DNA of 15,716 bases from Carex sylvatica (taxonomy: Eukaryota; Streptophyta; Magnoliopsida; Poales; Cyperaceae). Below, one piece after another: positions 7,241 to 14,985 of the stretch (positions within the stretch are counted from its first letter, which is position 1; the number at the start of each line of letters is the position of its first letter). A model generated the notes under the pieces. That model was not told where the DNA came from, did no database searches, and saw only the letters and a program-made list of their open reading frames with translations. Location of the stretch: the NCBI GenBank assembly GCA_964058845.1, contig CAXKVR010000854.1, forward strand, positions 1 to 15,716, given 5' to 3'. Both the position numbers and the translations under genes were made by a program.

Positions 7241-7609
7241 CGCCTCCAGCGAAAAAAAATTGCGTATTTATGTGACAATATGTGTGCCGGGTATAAGTTT
7301 CACTAAATTTAGACTTCTACATAGAGAAATAATGTATTTAATCAAAAGAAGACATATTATTTGTTTAGATGACTCAGATTCAATTTAAATTTAGATCAAT
7401 AAATCATGACTCTTGTAGAATCTAGATATTAAACTCCTTAATAAGCTCCTATTTGTACAATCTCCGCAAATAGAAATTAAGATAGCTTAGAAAGGACACT
7501 TTAACACTTTTTAATTAACATCCTCTAATTGCGCTCCTTCGATTAGACAAACATGCGCACGCTCCACTCAAAAAGCCAACCCTTATTCAGAATTTCAGAT
7601 TATCTGGCA
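7241..7609. other. Unassigned AT-rich stretch
   Basis: No gene or clear repeat was seen. The upstream end of the carrier of the gene fragments should lie here, but I found neither a terminal inverted repeat matching the 5100-5400 side nor a Helitron-type end. Confidence 0.4.
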
Positions 7610-7617
7610 CCTGAATT

Positions 7618-7903
7618 GCCGAAATTTTTAAATATATCATAATTCAAAAAAATAAATCAAACCACTACGTTTTCCGAAAATAAATCTAGAAGGATGCGGC
7701 CACTTTTTTTTTTTTCCTTCTCGTGCAGTTCAATCTGAACGGAAACAAAAATAGTGGCCGCATCTAGAAAATGCGGCCATGATGCGGCTTGAAAAAAAGT
7801 GGCCGCACCTAGAAAATGTGACCGTGTCAAAATTCAATTTTTTTAAAAATAGTAATTATTTGATTTATCTTTTTTGAGAATATGATATATTTAAAAATTT
7901 CGG
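7618..7903. mobile_element. 286-bp MITE with GCCGAAATTTTTAAATATA ends and ATGCGGCC motifs
   Basis: The left end GCCGAAATTTTTAAATATAT and the right end ATATATTTAAAAATTTCGG are inverse. They are flanked by the perfect 8-bp duplication CCTGAATT at 7610-7617 and 7904-7911. The left end has one extra G, an asymmetry also seen in the large relative at 8671-9776. The interior holds GC-rich words in an AT-rich setting: ATGCGGCCAC (7694), GTGGCCGCAT (7754), ATGCGGCC (7771), GATGCGGC (7781) and GTGGCCGCAC (7799). Several are mutually inverse. An 8-bp duplication fits hAT, but the ends are not hAT-typical, so the superfamily is open. No coding capacity. Confidence 0.85.
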
Positions 7904-7992
7904 CCTGAATTAACACAAAACCTAATTCTAGTCTGAAACCAGGAACAATGACTTGAGTACAAACATTACCGACTTTACAAGAGACCTTCTCC

Positions 7993-8025
<33 letters not shown>

Positions 8026-8028
8026 AAA
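7993..8028. repeat. A-rich (AAAAG)n tract
   Basis: Repeated AAAAG units between two runs of A. The words TTTACAAGAGACC (7973) and ATTACAAGAGACC (8027) repeat on its two sides, so the tract looks like an insertion or slippage product with a short flanking duplication. Confidence 0.8.
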
Positions 8029-8092
8029 TTACAAGAGACCGGTCCATGATTAAATCCTGCTCAAATCCAATTGTAACCTATAGATTAAAAGT

Positions 8093-8283
8093 CAGTAGCA
8101 GAGCCAAAAATAAAATAGGATGAGAGAAAAAAATTTCAGATTATGACAAATTATATAATTATTTTAATTGCAAGTATATATTTTTTATAAAAAAATCTAA
8201 AAAATATATATATATATAATATTTTTTTTTTAGTTAGAGTTAAACAAGTATCTCTCCTAGAAACTCTATTAGCTTCGTCTCTG
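8093..8283. mobile_element. Possible MITE with CAGTAGCAGAGCC-type ends
   Basis: CAGTAGCAGAGCCAAAAATA at the left is loosely inverse to CTATTAGCTTCGTCTCTG at the right, spanning about 191 bp. Related ends of the form CAGTGGCGGAGCCA are common on plant non-autonomous elements. The pair is diverged and no clear target duplication is visible. The interior is AT-rich, with (TA)n near 8200-8218. Confidence 0.4.
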
Positions 8284-8670
8284 TTTAATGCAAAAATATT
8301 GAAGTCGTTATCATACTATGACCTATGATAATAACATTGTCTTTTACAATAAAGATCTAGAAGTCAAATTTTAATAGTAGTGATTGTACTAAGATTTAAG
8401 TTTGAAAAGAGTGTGTGAAAAGAGTGTGTGTCGCTTAAACGGTCGTTGAGAAAAAAAAATGGTTGTTTCTGGCATATACTACAAGTGGCTTTTGACTTTA
8501 CCATTTTTAATCTACAATTTACTAAATTACAGCAGAAAAAATAATAAAAACAGAAATGTAGTTGTTAAGTGCTTGAAAAACTTAATTTGATTGTAATAAA
8601 GACATGCATATCACATCAATTTGAGTAGTCATTGTGGGAGGGTCTCAGTGACAACAGTATTCCTTGGAGG
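8284..8670. other. AT-rich intergenic stretch, no gene seen
   Basis: Only a short tandem duplication, GAAAAGAGTGTGT twice near 8404-8430, stands out. Confidence 0.45.
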
Positions 8671-9776
8671 GCCCAAATTTTTAATTATACCATAAAAATA
8701 ATAAATAAAAAAATCCTCGTTTCTGAGAAATTTCAAACTTAATTACTATGACCGTACTATGGTGATACAGACTCTTTAACTGAGGACCGCATTATGGAGA
8801 TGCGGCCCCAGATAGGAGTTTGCATTATCATAGTGCGGCCTTGTTAATTTTTTTTCAAACTTTGATGCGATCATCCGAATTAAAAAATTGTAATCCCTGA
8901 TATCTTAGATATATCTCAAAGGATGAATTAAACTTTGAGATTATATATATTTTTTTTTTGGTTATTTTTCACCGAAAATACTGGAAGTTTAATCGCTAAT
9001 AGTTTCAAATTAATTTTTATTATAAAAAAAATCTAATTAGATATATATTATTTTATTTTATGGTTATTTTTCACTGAAGATCATAGAAGTTTAATCGCCG
9101 ATAGTCCTAAATGAATTTTTATTATAAAGAAGTACAATTAAATTTATATTATTTTATTTTATGGTTATTTTTCATCGAAGACCTTAGAAATTTATTTGCT
9201 GATATCTCTAAATTTATTTTTATTACAAAGAAGTCCAATAACATATATATTATTTTATTTATTTTGTGACTATTTTTCACCAAAAACTCTAAAAGTTTAA
9301 TCACCAATAGGCCTAAATTAATTTTTATTACAAATAAATTAAAAGACCCTATCTGTAATAAAAATAAATTTAAAGATATCGACGAATAAACTTTTAAGGT
9401 CTTCGCTACTATAAAATAAAATAATATATATCTAATTGGACTTATTTGTAATAAAAATTAATTTAAGGCTATCTGCGATTAAACTTCTAGAGTTTTCGGT
9501 GAAAAATAATTGAAAAATAAAATAACCAAAGTTTGATTCATCCTCCGAGATATTGGCAATGATACCAATTTTTGAATTATCATCAAAGTTTGGAAAAAAA
9601 ATTAATGGGGCCGCACTCTGATAATGTGGATTTCTATCTGAGGCCGCATTCTCATAGTGCGTTCTCAGTAAAAAGATCTGCATCTCCATAGTGCAGCCGT
9701 AGTAAGTTTGAAATTTTTCAAAAATGAGAATTTTTTGTTTTGTTTTTTGAACAAATGGTATATTTAAAAATTTCGG
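8671..9776. mobile_element. 1.1-kb foldback of the GCCGAAATTT family with internal tandem repeats
   Basis: The ends GCCCAAATTTTTAATTATAC and GTATATTTAAAAATTTCGG are inverse and match the ends of the 286-bp element. The flanks CTTGGAGG (8663-8670) and TTTGAAGG (9777-9784) look like an 8-bp duplication with two changes. The two arms pair for hundreds of bases: AAACTTTGATG near 8858 with CATCAAAGTTTGG near 9581, and the GTGCGGCC/ATGCGGCC blocks near 8785-8840 with their inverse near 9607-9712. The inner part is made of repeat units of about 100 bp starting near 8960, 9062, 9163 and 9266 (RRYTATTTTTCA, then AGTTTAATC, then TTTTTATTA), followed by about two units in the opposite orientation to 9527. 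No transposase. The 148-codon minus-strand frame at 9432-9878 is a by-product of the arm. Confidence 0.82.
8960..9527. repeat. About 100-bp repeat units, four forward then two inverted
   Basis: Forward units begin GGTTATTTTTCACCG (8960), GGTTATTTTTCACTG (9062), GGTTATTTTTCATCG (9163) and TGACTATTTTTCACC (about 9265). Each continues with AGTTTAATC or a variant, then ATTTTTATTA and a TATATTATTTTATTT tail. The inverted units span about 9340-9527. Units differ from each other at many sites, so the array is old. Confidence 0.8.
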
Positions 9777-10254
9777 TTTGAAGGGTCTTTCTCCATCTCT
9801 GATCATGGCTAGGAGTAGATTCACTGTCTCCTTCTCTACCATAAGCTGATTTGAGAGATTCTTAACATCAAAGCGCAATATAAAAGATAACTTTATGACA
9901 TAAAAAAGAAGCTAAAGATTAAATCCTCTCATTTAATAACTTAGCTGACGGAGAAATAGCACCATTGAAATCTAGTTGGATTTTTTGTCGTGCTAAAATC
10001 TGATTCTTTTTGAGTCAAAGTCATTCTATGTCCTGATTATCTCGGGTTCATATCAAGGCCAGTTTAGATAGTGATAGTCTTGGATTTTGAAATATTTCTC
10101 AAGGTTTGGATCGGGTTAATTGAGTATTAAATTTTTTAGTGTCAAATTGTCAAATTGGGTTGAGGTTGAAATCGGATTCGGATCAGATTGGGTAGAGCGG
10201 ATTCTTTATATTGAGTCGGATTTGGCCCGCTCCAATCATAGTGCATATGATTTT
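9777..10254. other. Unassigned sequence with GGATCGGGTT/GGATTCGGATC words
   Basis: From about 10020 to 10235 it carries ATCTCGGGTTC, TTTGGATCGGGTTAATTGAG, AAATCGGATTCGGATCAGATT and GAGTCGGATTTGG, which resemble the CCGA-rich degraded repeats elsewhere in the window. The minus-strand frame just right of the foldback (9878-9780) stays open for 33 codons but matches nothing I know. Confidence 0.4.
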
Positions 10255-10377
10255 GGGTAAAGATTTTAACAGAGTAGTTTTGGCTTCATACAGCGCACTA
10301 ACTATAGAATCAAAACGACACGACACATGGTTTGTGCGCTGCATGAAGCTAAATATACTCTGTTAAAATCTTTACCC
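10255..10377. mobile_element. Short MITE, GGGTAAAGATTTTAACAG family, complete copy
   Basis: A 123-bp element with near-perfect inverted ends GGGTAAAGATTTTAACAGAG and CTCTGTTAAAATCTTTACCC. It is bounded by an exact 8-bp duplication, ATGATTTT, at 10247-10254 and 10378-10385. Inner landmarks GGCTTCATACAGCGCAC and GTGCGCTGCATGAAGC are inverse. The sharp ends suggest a fairly recent insertion. The 8-bp duplication fits hAT, but the ends lack the usual hAT start, so the superfamily is not certain. This copy defines the family whose relatives lie at 1898, 3549, 13831 and 14201. Confidence 0.9.
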
Positions 10378-10731
10378 ATGATTTTAGTACAGTAATGGAT
10401 GTTTACAGTTTTATTAAGAAAAGAGAGAGATTACCAGAAAGAGGTCGACGTCTATCTACATCCAAGATCTAGCGAATCATTTCAGGAAATCAAAGAAGTG
10501 GGTCATCTCTGGAAAGTTTCTTTCTTTATAAATTGACAAACAATACCCTTAGATAATTAGTAAACGAAAGTTACCAGACTGTGCCATGCCAGTAAATGAA
10601 AACCACACGATTGTCTCCTAAAAGTACTGTAAAATATATGTGAAATATCATGGAGATGACTCACTACTTCTCTGGGGACTACTAATTTCGCCACAGAAGA
10701 TCTTCTACTCTCGCCAAGAGGTGAATCACAC
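10378..10731. other. Unassigned sequence, no gene established
   Basis: Less AT-rich than its surroundings. A plus-strand frame from about 10429 reads RKRSTSIYIQDLANHFRKS and stays open for about 33 codons. It has no start, no domain I recognise and no splice context strong enough to call an exon. Confidence 0.4.
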
Positions 10732-11168
10732 TCGATTTTTTATTAATAGGAAAAATAAAAATAAAATATCGTACATTTTCGTGAAATTTCAGAAAATAGA
10801 AAGAAAAAAACCATAATGTAGCTGGACGGTAACGTTCAGTTAATCTAATCATTAATGGTTATTAATTAACTAAAAATACTATCGCTGGACGTTATAGTCT
10901 ATGAAATTCAACTACAGTTTTTTTTTTTTTTTTTTGCTATGGTTTGAAAAAAAAATGTAGCTGGACTTCGTAGACCATAACGTTCAGTGTTTTTTGTTAA
11001 TTAGAAATCAGTAGCGATCAAATTAGCTGGACATAATGATTTATAATATCTAACTATAGTGTTCTGAACATATAAATCATAACATTTTTTTTATTTTTCA
11101 AAATTTAACAAAACGGTTTTTCATTATCAATATTTTATTTTTATTTGTCCTATTAATAAAAAAACCGG
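10732..11168. mobile_element. 437-bp Mutator-like MITE with 9-bp target duplication
   Basis: The perfect 9-bp repeat GAATCACAC flanks it at 10723-10731 and 11169-11177. Its ends TCGATTTTTTATTAATAGG and CCTATTAATAAAAAAACCGG are inverse, continuing with AAATAAAAATAAAATAT. A 9-bp duplication is the Mutator hallmark. The word GCTGGAC recurs at 10821, 10884, 10960 and 11026, and AACGTTCAGT occurs near 10830 and 10979. A T-run of about 17 lies at 10919-10935. No coding capacity. Confidence 0.85.
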
Positions 11169-11350
11169 GAATCACACGTGGTACAGTGTACGAACAAAGC
11201 TGTGTGCACCAACCATACAAAGGATATGTCACCATCCGATGCATGAACTGAGCATTTAACTGTATCTAAGTATATATCTTTGTGCGCAGAGATATATATA
11301 CATGGAGTAGAACTAGGGGTGGCAACGAATCGAACCGAACCGAACTTATT

Positions 11351-11505
11351 CTAGGTTTGGGTTTGGTTTGAATTAATTTCGAACCGAACCTGATTTGATT
11401 TGTTTCGAATCGAACCTATTTCGAACCGAATTAATTGCGAACTACACATTTTTCGAATCGAACCCGAACCGAATTACGAACCAAATTATTTTTTAGCAGC
11501 CCTAG
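11351..11505 (+). repeat. Direct-repeat block A inside the hAT element
   Basis: It starts CTAGGTTTGGGTTTGGTTTG and ends with GCAGCCCTAG, which itself looks like a hAT right end. The partner block at 12051-12199 starts CTAGGTTTGAGTTTGGTTTG and ends with the true right terminus. Confidence 0.8.
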
Positions 11506-12050
11506 TTATACTGATAGTTTATATATTAATTTTTTTCTCGCAGGACAAAATTCACATGGCTTCCTTTTACCAGTATAAATGAGTGTTTTTAAGTTGAAAA
11601 ATTATTCATGAAAAAATACATCACAACAAATAATCGTAAAAAGAGGATTAAGTACAAGAACTGAAATATACAGTAAAACAAGTAATCGTATCTCGAGTGC
11701 TCACTCGATCAAACTCTTGATCAGACCATCTAATGAAGTGAGAATCCGAAAGGTAGAGAAGGAGGAGGAGATACGGCCGAAGAGAGAGGAAAGACAGCCA
11801 TCTAGGCTGGAGAGAGGAGAGACAGCCAGTCGCCGAGAGCGTCGGCTAGATTTTGGAGCGAGAGGGAGAGTGAGTTAGGGAGAGGCAGAAAGAGAACTAG
11901 GTTATTAAGATTTGAAAGCGATGGAGCGTCGGCTAAGTTTAATTATAACTCTCTATCTTTGATTTTAATTTCATTAGGTAAATGAACGACCGATGTTATT
12001 ATGAGATTCGAACCACAAAAAAATCACGAACCTATTTCGATCGAACCAAG

Positions 12051-12199
12051 CTAGGTTTGAGTTTGGTTTGAATTAATTCCGAACCGAACCTGGTTTGGTT
12101 CGTTTCAATTCGAACCCATTTCGAATCGAATTAAACTCGAATCAAACCCGAATCAAACCCGAATCGAATTTCGAACCTCGAATTTTTTTGCCAGCCCTA
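12051..12199 (+). repeat. Direct-repeat block B inside the hAT element
   Basis: Shares CTAGGTTTG, AATTAATT(T/C)CGAACCGAACCTG and CGAATCGAA words in the same order as block A, 700 bp away. It ends in the outer terminus TTGCCAGCCCTA. Confidence 0.8.
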
Positions 12200-12626
12200 A
12201 GTAGAACTAGGGTGTTCTTTAACTTCACAAAGTTTTTTGTAAACTCAAGTTTAAAAATTTGTTAAATTAATTTTAAATGATAAATCTGAATTATTAAAAC
12301 CTGTCTACCTTACGAGTGATGCATCTATATGTGAAAATTTTAAATATTCGAATTAATTTAGTATAAAGTCAAGCTGTCAAAAAATTAACTTTCAAAAAAT
12401 GAATGCATTAAAATTAATTTATTAACCTTCTAATTTTGACCAATTGACTTTATACTAAATTAATTCGAATGTTAAAAATTTTCACATGTAGACGCATCAC
12501 TCATAAGGTATGCGAATTTTAACAGTTCGGATTCGTCATTTAAAATTGATTTAATAGATTTTAAAATTGAATTCACTAAAAGACTTGATGAATTTAAAAA
12601 TACCCTAGTTCAACTCTATATACATG

Positions 12627-12881
12627 TATAATAATTTATGAGTTCGTATATCGGTAACAATTAATGTAACACAACAATTGTTTAAACTTCATATACATCT
12701 AACTTTACATTTTCACCAACATGTTCCTACTTCTTGAATACACTTTACTGTTTGGGAAATTTGGTACAAGGGTATATTAAAATAGGGTACATAAGTTGGT
12801 GTGTCTGCGTGTGACAAACATCAATGCTCCATTTAATTTGTCGGGTTCATTTTTTTTTCTTCCTGTTTTCATTCTATCTAG
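12627..12881. other. AT-rich intergenic stretch, no gene seen
   Basis: No coding frame or repeat boundary was recognised. Confidence 0.45.
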
Positions 12882-12882
12882 A

Positions 12883-12919
<37 letters not shown>
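12882..12919. repeat. (AC)n(AT)n compound microsatellite
   Basis: About twelve AC units followed by about six AT units, running straight into the AGAGAGG end of the foldback at 12919. On the far side of that element, 13352-13371 holds (TA)n then AAACACACAC, so AC- and AT-type tracts flank both ends. Confidence 0.9.
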
Positions 12920-13352
12920 GAGAGGAGTTGGCTACTATGTTTATATAAGCATATCCCCACATATGCTTATAATTCATTTTTGTGTTTTCAATATCCAAAT
13001 GGTCGATCTAAACCGTTAAATATGATATCTATATTGAAATGTGCTTGGAGACCAAATTTTACATTTTTCTGAATTTTGTTTACTATTTATTAAGCCACTT
13101 TGAAAATCGCTGATCCAACGGTGGCTTAACAAAACAGTAAAATCAGAAGCCACCGTTGGATCAGCGATTTTCAAAGTGGCTTAATAAATAGTAAAAAAAT
13201 TCAGAAAAATATAAAATTTGGTCTCCAAGCACATTTCAATATAGAGATCACATCTAACGGTTCAGATCAACTATTTGGACATTAGAAACACAAAAATGAA
13301 TTATAAGCATATGTGGAGATATGCTTATATAAGCATAGTAGCCAACCTCTCT
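12919..13352. mobile_element. Foldback element capped by GA/CT and TA repeats, copy 2
   Basis: About 434 bp, almost fully palindromic. The end AGAGAGGAGTTGGCTACTAT pairs with ATAGTAGCCAACCTCTCT. The centre pairs CTTTGAAAATCGCTGATCCA (about 13098) with TGGATCAGCGATTTTCAAAG (about 13157), and CCAACGGTGGCTT with its inverse. It shares the internal landmark GTGCTTGGAGACCAAATTTT and the TACTATTTATTAAG block with copy 1 (2631-3048), while the outer segments differ (ATATGCTTATAATTCA here). No transposase. The near-perfect arms suggest this is the younger copy. Confidence 0.88.
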
Positions 13353-13363
13353 ATATATATATA

Positions 13364-13680
13364 AACACACACGATAAAACGATTGCATCTCTGCATATAG
13401 TTTTATAAATAACATACCGGCTAGTGGCACATGACTAAACTAGGTATATATAGAATATTTGTGGCTTTATTTACCTATGACTTAATGTGAATCTAGCTGT
13501 ATCCATGAGCATTATTTTAATGATAAAAAATAGTACAAAAATAATATTATTTTTAAGTTAATGTATGACAACAATACGAGAAGAGTGAAGAAAATGTTAA
13601 TCGGAATGACAATGGATAAATGTTCAAGCAACCATTTTTAATGTTGTAGATTTGCTGATATTAGAAATGTGAATTTCTTA
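13364..13680. other. AT-rich intergenic stretch, no gene seen
   Basis: No repeat ends or coding frame recognised. Confidence 0.45.
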
Positions 13681-13830
13681 TTCAAATCCAAAATTAATCA
13701 ATCCGATCCAACCCGATTTTTATCCAATATTAGATGCATGACCAATTGGGTATGGATCTAATTTTTTTTACCAATCTAGCTCTAGTTAGGTCGGGTGCGG
13801 ATATAATTCGATCTGATTCAATATTTGTTA
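13681..13830. repeat. Degraded repeat with CCGATCCAACCCGA words
   Basis: AATCCGATCCAACCCGATTTT, GGGTATGGATC and GGTCGGGTGCGG resemble the terminal words of plant hAT-like relics. Ends are not identifiable. Confidence 0.35.
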
Positions 13831-14100
13831 GGTATAAATATTTACATATAAGTGTAATAATTGTTGTAATTTATGTGTATTTCAAACAATCAATAGAGAA
13901 AACAGATAAAATAAATATATACAACTAGTACGTTGTATGAAGTCAAAGTAATTTTGTCAATATCTTTACCCTTAATAATAACTGATAATAACTGTAGGCG
14001 CATGCATATGAATGTCATGTGTTTTGTTGTCAGAGGAATTGTTGTCACAGAGTGTACGTAGCTCGCTGGAGATTTGAAAAAGAAAAAGAAAAGATAAGCA
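13831..14100. repeat. Diverged duplicated segment, copy 1, holding a GGTAAAG-family MITE relic
   Basis: It begins GGTATAAATATTTACATA and includes GTTGTATGAAGTCAAAG with TTTGTCAATATCTTTACCC (MITE right arm, ending about 13971). It continues with ATATGAATGTCATGTGTTTT, TTGTTGTCA and GTAGCTCG. All these reappear in the same order about 330-360 bp later. The MITE left arm is badly worn here. Confidence 0.65.
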
Positions 14101-14200
14101 TAAATAATATACAAATTAATTATGAAAAAGTTAGTTAAACCGCATAAGTACGTAAAAGGTCAAGATAGGCTAATGGAAGCTTCTTTTGTGGTTAATAAGT

Positions 14201-14420
14201 GGATAAAAATATTAACATAGTTAGTTTGACTTCATGCGGTACACAATTAATAGAGAAAATAAAAAGAATATATGATTAGTGCACTGCACAAAGCCAGACC
14301 AGCTTTGTCAATATTGTTACTCATCATAATAAGCGTTAGCGTATATGAATGTCGTGTTTTCTTAGAGCAGTTGTTGTCATAAGAGTGTAGCTCGAGACTT
14401 AAAAAAAAAAAAAAAAAAAT
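14201..14420. repeat. Diverged duplicated segment, copy 2, holding a GGTAAAG-family MITE
   Basis: It begins GGATAAAAATATTAACATAG, with GACTTCATGCGGTAC, and has the opposing arm GCACTGCACAAAGCC with CTTTGTCAATATTGTTACTC (ending about 14322). The non-MITE sequence after it (TATATGAATGTCGTGTTTT, TTGTTGTCA, GTAGCTCG, then an A-run at 14401-14419) matches copy 1. So the duplicated unit is larger than the MITE. Confidence 0.7.
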
Positions 14421-14659
14421 AGTCAATAAAGATGCAAAGTATGGGAAAGCTGTTAAAGGGCATAAATATTCAGAGACATTTTCTATTCGATCATGTGGTA
14501 CTGACGCTAATTAAGAGTGCACGAATTAAACATATTAAAATAATCTGAAATGGAAGACCACATGTGCATTATATAGACGAAATGAGAAACAAAAATATTT
14601 CCGTATCTTAGATCACTTATAAAGTAATCTTGTACGATAAATTTGTTTGTGACCCGATC
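14421..14659. other. AT-rich stretch, nothing recognised
   Basis: No gene, repeat end or RNA was seen. Confidence 0.45.
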
Positions 14660-14660
14660 C

Positions 14661-14683
14661 TATATATATATATATATATATAA
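14661..14683. repeat. (TA)n microsatellite
   Basis: About eleven TA units, directly before the AGAGGTCGGTCGGATC sequence of the next weak repeat. Confidence 0.9.
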
Positions 14684-14691
14684 TAGAGGTC

Positions 14692-14985
14692 GGTCGGATC
14701 TGATACATATGTCAGAATATATGCATGTTAATATCAGTTGGGAGTAGGTCCGATGCCCATTGGACCTACTTTGGTTCGATGGGTGATCTGACCATCTAAT
14801 TACATCAAGAATCGTGCGTTCTGTATTAAAATCAGTATGAATTTTATCAATATTCATTCGCACAGATCTTAATACTAATCATACGTTGAAAGAACTAATT
14901 GAATCTAAAACTAGATCCAATGCCCATCGAACCTACTCCTATCTCTAACGACGAGATATATGGTTGGATCTGACGTACATATATA
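14692..14985. repeat. Weak repeat with inverted core and directly repeated edges
   Basis: GGAGTAGGTCCGATGCCCAT at 14741 is inverse to ATGCCCATCGAACCTACTCC ending at 14939, with a few mismatches. At the edges, GGTCGGATCTGATACATA (about 14692) and GGTTGGATCTGACGTACATA (about 14962) are in direct orientation. The class is unclear. It could be a worn MITE or two pieces of one repeat. Confidence 0.45.

Larger units (their letters stand above)
11314..12199. mobile_element. 886-bp hAT-like element nested in the Mutator-like MITE
   Basis: The ends TAGGGGTGGCAA and TTGCCAGCCCTA are inverse and of classic hAT type. The exact 8-bp duplication AGTAGAAC stands at 11306-11313 and 12200-12207. The insertion lies 9 bp inside the left terminus of the older element. 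Its two flanks hold related blocks of about 150 bp in the same orientation (11351-11505 and 12051-12199). The middle, about 11690-11960, is purine-rich and GC-richer, possibly captured host DNA, but I could not identify a gene. No transposase frame is present, so it is non-autonomous. Confidence 0.88.
11295..12626. mobile_element. Mutator-like foldback MITE, split by a nested hAT element
   Basis: The outer duplication TATATACATG lies at 11295-11304 and 12617-12626 (10 bp, one end merging with TA repeats). The element proper is 11305-11313 plus 12208-12616, 418 bp without the insertion. Its ends GAGTAGAACTAGGGTGTTC and the inverse of TACCCTAGTTCAACTC match, and the two arms pair for about 200 bp (TGATGCATCTATATGTGAAA near 12318 with TTCACATGTAGACGCATCA near 12479). 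Such long arms are typical of TIR-type Mutator-like elements. The copy cut by the window start (1-323) is a relative. Confidence 0.85.

Noticed and set aside
6896..7388. Two overlapping plus-strand frames rich in R and E
   Set aside because: They are the opposite strand of the GPAT9 exon fragment and its CT-rich leader; the RERERE part is a GA repeat.
5240..7500. Defined Pack-MULE or Helitron ends around the gene fragments
   Set aside because: I looked for matching inverted ends with 9-bp duplications and for a TC start with a hairpin plus CTRR end, and found neither with confidence.
7993..8028. A-rich tract as a poly(A) tail of a SINE or LINE
   Set aside because: The upstream sequence has no RNA polymerase III box A/B pattern or reverse transcriptase trace. 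The nearby TTACAAGAGACC repeat is short and could be slippage.
9432..9878. A 148-codon minus-strand open frame
   Set aside because: Most of it runs through the right arm of the foldback at 8671-9776 and its internal repeat units. The first 33 codons lie outside but match nothing known to me.
11400..11582. A 60-codon plus-strand frame with NRINCEL and EPEPNYEPNY repeats
   Set aside because: It is the translation of the CGAACC repeats at the end of the hAT element and does not encode a transposase.
11750..11900. Purine-rich block in the hAT element as a captured gene 5-prime end
   Set aside because: The minus strand gives a short frame starting MAVFPLSSAVSPPPS that stops after about two dozen codons. 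No family could be recognised, so it is left as possible captured DNA only.
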